From: Bacteroidota bacterium
GTDB lineage: Bacteria; Bacteroidota; Ignavibacteria; Kapaibacteriales; HRBIN21
NCBI GenBank assembly: GCA_030550275.1
Contig: JAUQPR010000003.1
Location: 1 to 64,000 of the forward strand
Direction: 5' to 3'
Length of the DNA stretch: 64,000 nucleotides
Shown here: one piece after another, positions 60,448 through 64,000 of the stretch
How the letters are laid out: each line of letters begins with the position of its first letter
Numbering within the stretch: the stretch's first letter is position 1
Notes under the pieces: generated by a model
What the model was told of the DNA's origin: nothing
Database searches by the model: none
The model's input: the letters and a program-made list of their open reading frames with translations, nothing else
Position numbers and translations under genes: made by a program

Positions 60448-62307
60448 ATGAAGAGAACAGCCACGCTCCTCTCTGCAGTAGTACTCCTGGGATGCTCCAA
60501 ACCAGCAACGGTGGAGCAAGATCTGCCCAGTTTCCTGAGCATAGAGCCATCGCCTTTACAGGCAGGGCAAAAATTCACCATCCGTTACAACCCCTCCGAC
60601 ACTGCAGCCCCGTACAAGAACCCCACCCAGCTCATTGCAGGGGTGTTCTTTCAGACGCTCGATACCGTTGCTACGGTAAGCTACCGCATTCCCCTTGTCA
60701 AGGGCGCAAACGGCATCTGGAGCCTTGAATGCACGGTTCCAGAGAAAGCATACTGGTGTGAGCTCTGGATTGCACCACCAGAACTTCCCGTGTATCTGCT
60801 TCAGGAGATGCGTACCCCTGTCTTCGTTGGGAGCATCCCCCAGAGAGCCGCCCTGCCGACGAAGATGGACGAGACCGAGGATAGCGCCAGTATCGTTGAG
60901 CTATTCCAGCTCGATGAGCAGCTCTATCCCGATGAATACTGGCGATGGGCAAGCCTGTGGCGGTGGAATATCCAACATGGTCCGGGAATCCGACAAGACC
61001 AGGTGGATAGCCTCTGGCGCATCGGACAGAACTCCATCTCGGCTACAGCCGTATGCCTCTACGGATTTGCGCTCTCTCGAGAGTGGAACAAAGCTGCACA
61101 AGCTGGACAGCATCTTCAGAAACTGCTCACTGCCCATCCCAACGCTGAGATTCCCTGGAGTCTCCTGCGGAACCTCCTCTCCACTACGTGGGCAGTGCTA
61201 CCTGCCGAAAACAAGGCGTCCGACGAGGTAGCCACAGCTCTGAGCACCCTCTGGAGCCGCTTCCCGAAAGAGCTCGACGCTTCCCGCCGACTCTCCGAAG
61301 ACCACGTTGCACCCGAAAGATTCTACCAAAGAGGTCGGCACCACTACGAAACCATATTGGAGAGCTGGGTTCAGCGCTTCCTCCAAGCAGGACCTGCAAG
61401 CGGATGGGAGGAAGAGGCTGGAGGAGCCTTAAAAGCAGCCATAAATCTGGTGGAATGGAAAGCAGACACTGCACGTGCGCTCATGGTATTGGAGAAGGCA
61501 GTGCACCTTGCTCAAAGGCTCCCCGATAGCGCAGCCCCTGGGTGTGGAATTCGGGTCCCACTTGAATTGCTTCCCAGCGATAGAGTCAAATGGGGCTGGA
61601 TAAGCAGTCTGTATGCAAAGATAGGCGAACTGAGCCTGGAACGCTCTCCCACTACTGCCGAACAATGGTTGCGAAAGGTTCTCCAACTACCGTTGGATGC
61701 CGGCACAATAGGATCTACTGTTTTAGCATGTGCAACGCTTGCGCGGCTCTTTCTCAAACGCGGTCAACTTGACAGTGCTCTGAAGTACTACGCCTGGGTC
61801 TACCAGCTCAGCGGAGAGCGGAGAGCCGAGGCACTCCGGAAGGAGCTCTCCCCCTTTATCCCTGCACAGAGCGCTGAGCGGTTTCAAAAGGTAGAGCTGC
61901 TTGTGCAGCGCTATCCTTATCCTCGGGCAATTCAAGCCGATATTCCAGTGATCATAACGGAGCAAGGTGAGCTCATCAACCCCACCCAAGTACCTGTGCC
62001 AGTGCTCCTGCTCTTCTCCTCGGGAGCATGCGGGCTTTGCAAGCAGTGGTATCCTCGGCTCATCAAGGAGATTGCTGCTGCAAGGCTTCCGAGCCGCATC
62101 ATCATCGTGACCCCTGATAGAAGCCGGCTGGAGGGGCTTCCAGCAGGGACAACCGTAACGTATGCTCCACTGAGCTTCGAGCTCCATCGGGCATTCCAGA
62201 TCAGGGGTTTCCCCACCGTTGTGGTGCTCCGAAGTGGTAGGGTGGAGTACCAGGGCTCCCTCTCCTCCCAGCAGCATCTACAGACCATCATGTCTCTGCT
62301 GCAGTAG
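60448..62307 (+). CDS. Lipoprotein with C-terminal thioredoxin-like domain
   Basis: A 619-residue lipoprotein (lipobox VVLLGC, Cys16). Residues about 20-130 are an Ig-like beta domain, about 150-490 helical and TPR-like (ALKYYAWVYQLSG), and about 500-619 a thioredoxin fold: LLLFSSGACGLCKQWYPRL with CGLC, and the cis-Pro loop GFPTVVVLRSG. It is probably a periplasmic or surface disulfide/redox protein of the TlpA/ResA kind. It is AT-richer than most of the window and lies in the repeat-bracketed islet. Confidence 0.82.
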   Translation: MKRTATLLSAVVLLGCSKPATVEQDLPSFLSIEPSPLQAGQKFTIRYNPSDTAAPYKNPTQLIAGVFFQTLDTVATVSYRIPLVKGANGIWSLECTVPEKAYWCELWIAPPELPVYLLQEMRTPVFVGSIPQRAALPTKMDETEDSASIVELFQLDEQLYPDEYWRWASLWRWNIQHGPGIRQDQVDSLWRIGQNSISATAVCLYGFALSREWNKAAQAGQHLQKLLTAHPNAEIPWSLLRNLLSTTWAVLPAENKASDEVATALSTLWSRFPKELDASRRLSEDHVAPERFYQRGRHHYETILESWVQRFLQAGPASGWEEEAGGALKAAINLVEWKADTARALMVLEKAVHLAQRLPDSAAPGCGIRVPLELLPSDRVKWGWISSLYAKIGELSLERSPTTAEQWLRKVLQLPLDAGTIGSTVLACATLARLFLKRGQLDSALKYYAWVYQLSGERRAEALRKELSPFIPAQSAERFQKVELLVQRYPYPRAIQADIPVIITEQGELINPTQVPVPVLLLFSSGACGLCKQWYPRLIKEIAAARLPSRIIIVTPDRSRLEGLPAGTTVTYAPLSFELHRAFQIRGFPTVVVLRSGRVEYQGSLSSQQHLQTIMSLLQ

Positions 62308-62384
62308 TGCATATGAGTGTCGGCATGGCGGTATCGGCTCAAAACCCTGTTATAGGCGCCCCCGCTGCTGGCTTTCATCTCCTT

Positions 62385-62424
62385 ACCAGCCGCGGATTTC
62401 CGGCAGGGGATGTTGCAGTGTGCC
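62385..62424 (+). repeat. Dispersed direct repeat, copy 2
   Basis: Matches copy 1 at 59787 with two differences in 40 bases. It lies 78 bases after the thioredoxin-like gene's stop, in the same orientation as copy 1. Confidence 0.8.
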
Positions 62425-62507
62425 CTTGCGCGCACTCCAGCGTGGAGCGGCTCCCTCAGGGGATGCACACATCCGGAGGGAGGGTAGGCTGCACTGGTGA
62501 GAGGATG

Positions 62508-62515
62508 TACATTTG
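62508..62515 (+). promoter_or_regulatory. -7 element (TACATTTG) before the poly-G gene
   Basis: TACATTTG, matching TAnnTTTG, 54 bases before ATG 62570. The remaining 200 bases upstream, to the stop at 62307, hold repeat copy 2 and nothing else that I can name. Confidence 0.5.
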
Positions 62516-62569
62516 CAACTGTGGGCAATCGTGCGGACGGGCTGCTCCATCTCCCAACAGTGCAGGGGG

Positions 62570-63398
62570 ATGCGCCTGCTTGCCCTTCTGAGCCTTGCGA
62601 TGCCGATCGCAGCAGCACAGGAGCAGAGGATGGGGCTGGAGCTACTCCAGCAAGCCCTCCGGGACTGGAAGGAGGGCGAGCGCCACAGCCTGACAGCACG
62701 GGCATGGAGCGAACTCCTTCCCGCCATTACGCTCGGGCGATGGCGCCTTGCCGCCACAGTGCGCCTGAGCTACGGACTACAGTACTTGGACCTGGGCGAT
62801 ACGCTCCCGTCGCTGGTCCTGCCGTCGGAGAATGAGGTCACCACCGAGTTCCGAGCAGTGCTGCGGTGGGGGTGGCTGCTCGACCCGTACATCGCGGTCG
62901 GATGCAGTACCGTCCTGGGAGAGAGCTTCCGCCTGCAGGGGCTGCGCCGTATCCGCACCGCTCGATGGTGGGATCCGGTCACCTCCTCGCAGAGCTTTGG
63001 ATTCGCCTACGGGGGGGGGGGACGCACGGCGCATGCCCCAATGGGAGCTACGGCTGGGCGCCGAACTGCGTCAGGTGCGCGCCCGCGAGCACACACAGTT
63101 GACCGATAACCTGCGCACTCCCCAGCGCGAGACCTACCGCGCCGAATCCTCCATCCAATGCAAGGGGAGGTGGCTCTGGCACCTGGACTCCCTCCGGCAG
63201 TGGCAGGGAGAAGCAGAGCTTCGTGCCACCTTCGCCCCAGAATGGCGCTGGAGCGCAACGCTCGAACAGCGCTTCCGACAGCAGCTCTGGCGATTCCTCG
63301 AGCTCAATCTCCAGTGTACGCTGGCGTACGACCGCATGCAGAGCCGTAAATTGCAGTATCGGCAGCGCCTTGGAATCGGTATGGTGCATCGTTGGTAG
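62570..63398 (+). CDS. Outer-membrane protein interrupted by an 11-G run (frameshifted or phase-variable)
   Basis: From ATG 62570 a signal peptide (MRLLALLSLAMPIAAAQ) and beta strands run to the G run at 63011-63021. In the given sequence the frame then ends at 63109. One G fewer joins it to the frame ending at 63398 (MPQWELRLGAELRQVRA to GIGMVHRW), giving a 275-residue barrel-like protein with strands to the end. Both halves have the same amino-acid style, so they are one gene. Either an assembly error or slipped-strand phase variation explains it. No family recognised. Confidence 0.75.
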
Positions 63399-63452
63399 CG
63401 ACATGGAGCCAAGCGCTCACCACCAATTGTCCCACCAGCCCTCGAGGGCATC

Positions 63453-64000
63453 ATGGCGTGTCCGCCGACTCCGGAGGAGCTCCACAGTGCTCGGTGTGCG
63501 CTCGCTCAGGCGTACTGCCGCTTTGCCTCACGGCTCCGCCGATGGGTTTCCCGCCACCTCAACGGGGCAGCCGCGCACGTGGGCGCCGAAGACGTCGTAC
63601 AGGAAGCCTTCTGCCGCACGTGGGAGCGCATATGCCGAGGCGAGTTTGCCCAGGAGCTCTGGGATTCGGAGCTGCGCTTCTACAGGTGGCTCTGCGGCAT
63701 CTGCTGCCGAATCCTCCACGAGGCGCATCGGTACGTGCTCTATCCCCTTCCTGCCCTTGCCGAAGAGCCTGAGCTGCAGGAGCTGAGCGAACGCCCCTCG
63801 GCAGTGCCTCCGCCGGCGTATCCGGAGGCGCTGTGCAGCGCCTCCGTCGAGGAGCACCTCCAATCCCTGGAGCGCGAGCGGCTCCTGGAGCGGCTGCAGG
63901 CGGAGGTGTTCCAACTGCCCGAGCCCTATTGCACGGTGCTGCTCCTCCGGTACTGGGAGCGCTGCCAATGGTCCTATATTGCCGGGCAGCTGCACGTCAG
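63453..64000 (+). CDS. ECF-type RNA polymerase sigma factor (3' end outside window)
   Basis: From ATG 63453 the frame is open to the window end (182 residues). Sigma region 2 is seen in VGAEDVVQEAFCRTWERI, and region 4 in LPEPYCTVLLLRYWERCQWSYIAGQLHVS, where the helix-turn-helix begins. The linker is longer than usual and Pro/Glu-rich. No anti-sigma gene is visible because the window ends. It begins 54 bases after the poly-G gene. Confidence 0.85.
   Translation, partial: MACPPTPEELHSARCALAQAYCRFASRLRRWVSRHLNGAAAHVGAEDVVQEAFCRTWERICRGEFAQELWDSELRFYRWLCGICCRILHEAHRYVLYPLPALAEEPELQELSERPSAVPPPAYPEALCSASVEEHLQSLERERLLERLQAEVFQLPEPYCTVLLLRYWERCQWSYIAGQLHV

Noticed and set aside
59787-62424. Calling the repeat-bracketed region an insertion sequence
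   Set aside because: No transposase and the repeats are direct, not terminal inverted repeats.
1-64000. CRISPR arrays, rRNA genes and prophage
   Set aside because: No regularly spaced repeats, rRNA-like conserved stretches or phage structural genes were seen.

Overview
The window is GC-rich bacterial chromosome from the Bacteroidota/Chlorobiota (FCB) side of the tree. Three things in the sequence support this. Five adjacent secreted proteins end in, or in one case seem to end in, type IX secretion (T9SS) type-A sorting tails. The promoter element TAnnTTTG, the Bacteroidota -7 consensus, sits 7-55 bases upstream of ten genes. Gene content also fits (DUF2851, type III pantothenate kinase, PurS/PurQ, MtaB, fused 2-oxoacid dehydrogenase E1). 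The high GC content makes an Ignavibacteria/Kapabacteria-like lineage plausible, but I cannot prove it from sequence alone. dnaN-recF, mnmE-mnmG and two parS palindromes suggest a position not far from the replication origin. Genes are tightly packed, with many ATGA/GTGA start-stop overlaps and several convergent overlaps.

Layout: 1-1491 two-component signalling (partial kinase, then a receiver-kinase hybrid). 1493-3911 (minus) dnaN, recF and tRNA-Arg(CCU). 4027-9173 (plus) a long housekeeping run: psd, pssA, purS, purQ, two TatA/B-like genes, gatA and a dienelactone-hydrolase-like protein. 9141-9812 (minus) a LuxR-type regulator. 9884-14994 (plus) lnt and an active/inactive M16 peptidase pair. 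15053-20090 (minus) Spy-like protein, pdhB, a solitary nuoC, a fatty-acid hydroxylase, an S9 peptidase and a haem-binding protein. 20234-25576 (plus) mtaB, lipoprotein, truA, M48 lipoprotein, pyrF, DUF2851. 25568-27181 (minus) glycosyltransferase, rpsU and a small basic protein.

27251-40759 (minus) is the most distinctive region: one probable operon of five secreted proteins. It runs from a 2193-residue beta-helix protein with Chlamydia-Pmp-like repeats, through a protein with a split dockerin-like module, then two cohesin-like proteins, to a small protein whose signal-peptide codons contain a strong intrinsic terminator. I read this as a cell-surface assembly whose last gene is controlled by attenuation; the individual sequence elements are visible, the system is inference.

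40834-46388 (minus) holds a TPR membrane protein, tRNA-Arg(CCG), E1 alpha-beta fusion, ilvE and gatB. 46523-47754 (plus) a metallophosphatase and thpR. 47727-52642 (minus) RmlD-like reductase, mnmG flanked by parS sites, GNAT acetyltransferase and mnmE. 52773-55196 (plus) birA, coaX and an isoaspartyl peptidase. 55193-59677 (minus) an outer-membrane barrel, a large lipoprotein and a degenerate tyrosine recombinase. 59787-62424 is a visibly more AT-rich two-gene islet bounded by direct copies of a 40-bp repeat. 62570-63398 is an outer-membrane protein whose frame breaks at an 11-G run, a candidate phase-variable locus. The window ends inside an ECF sigma factor gene.
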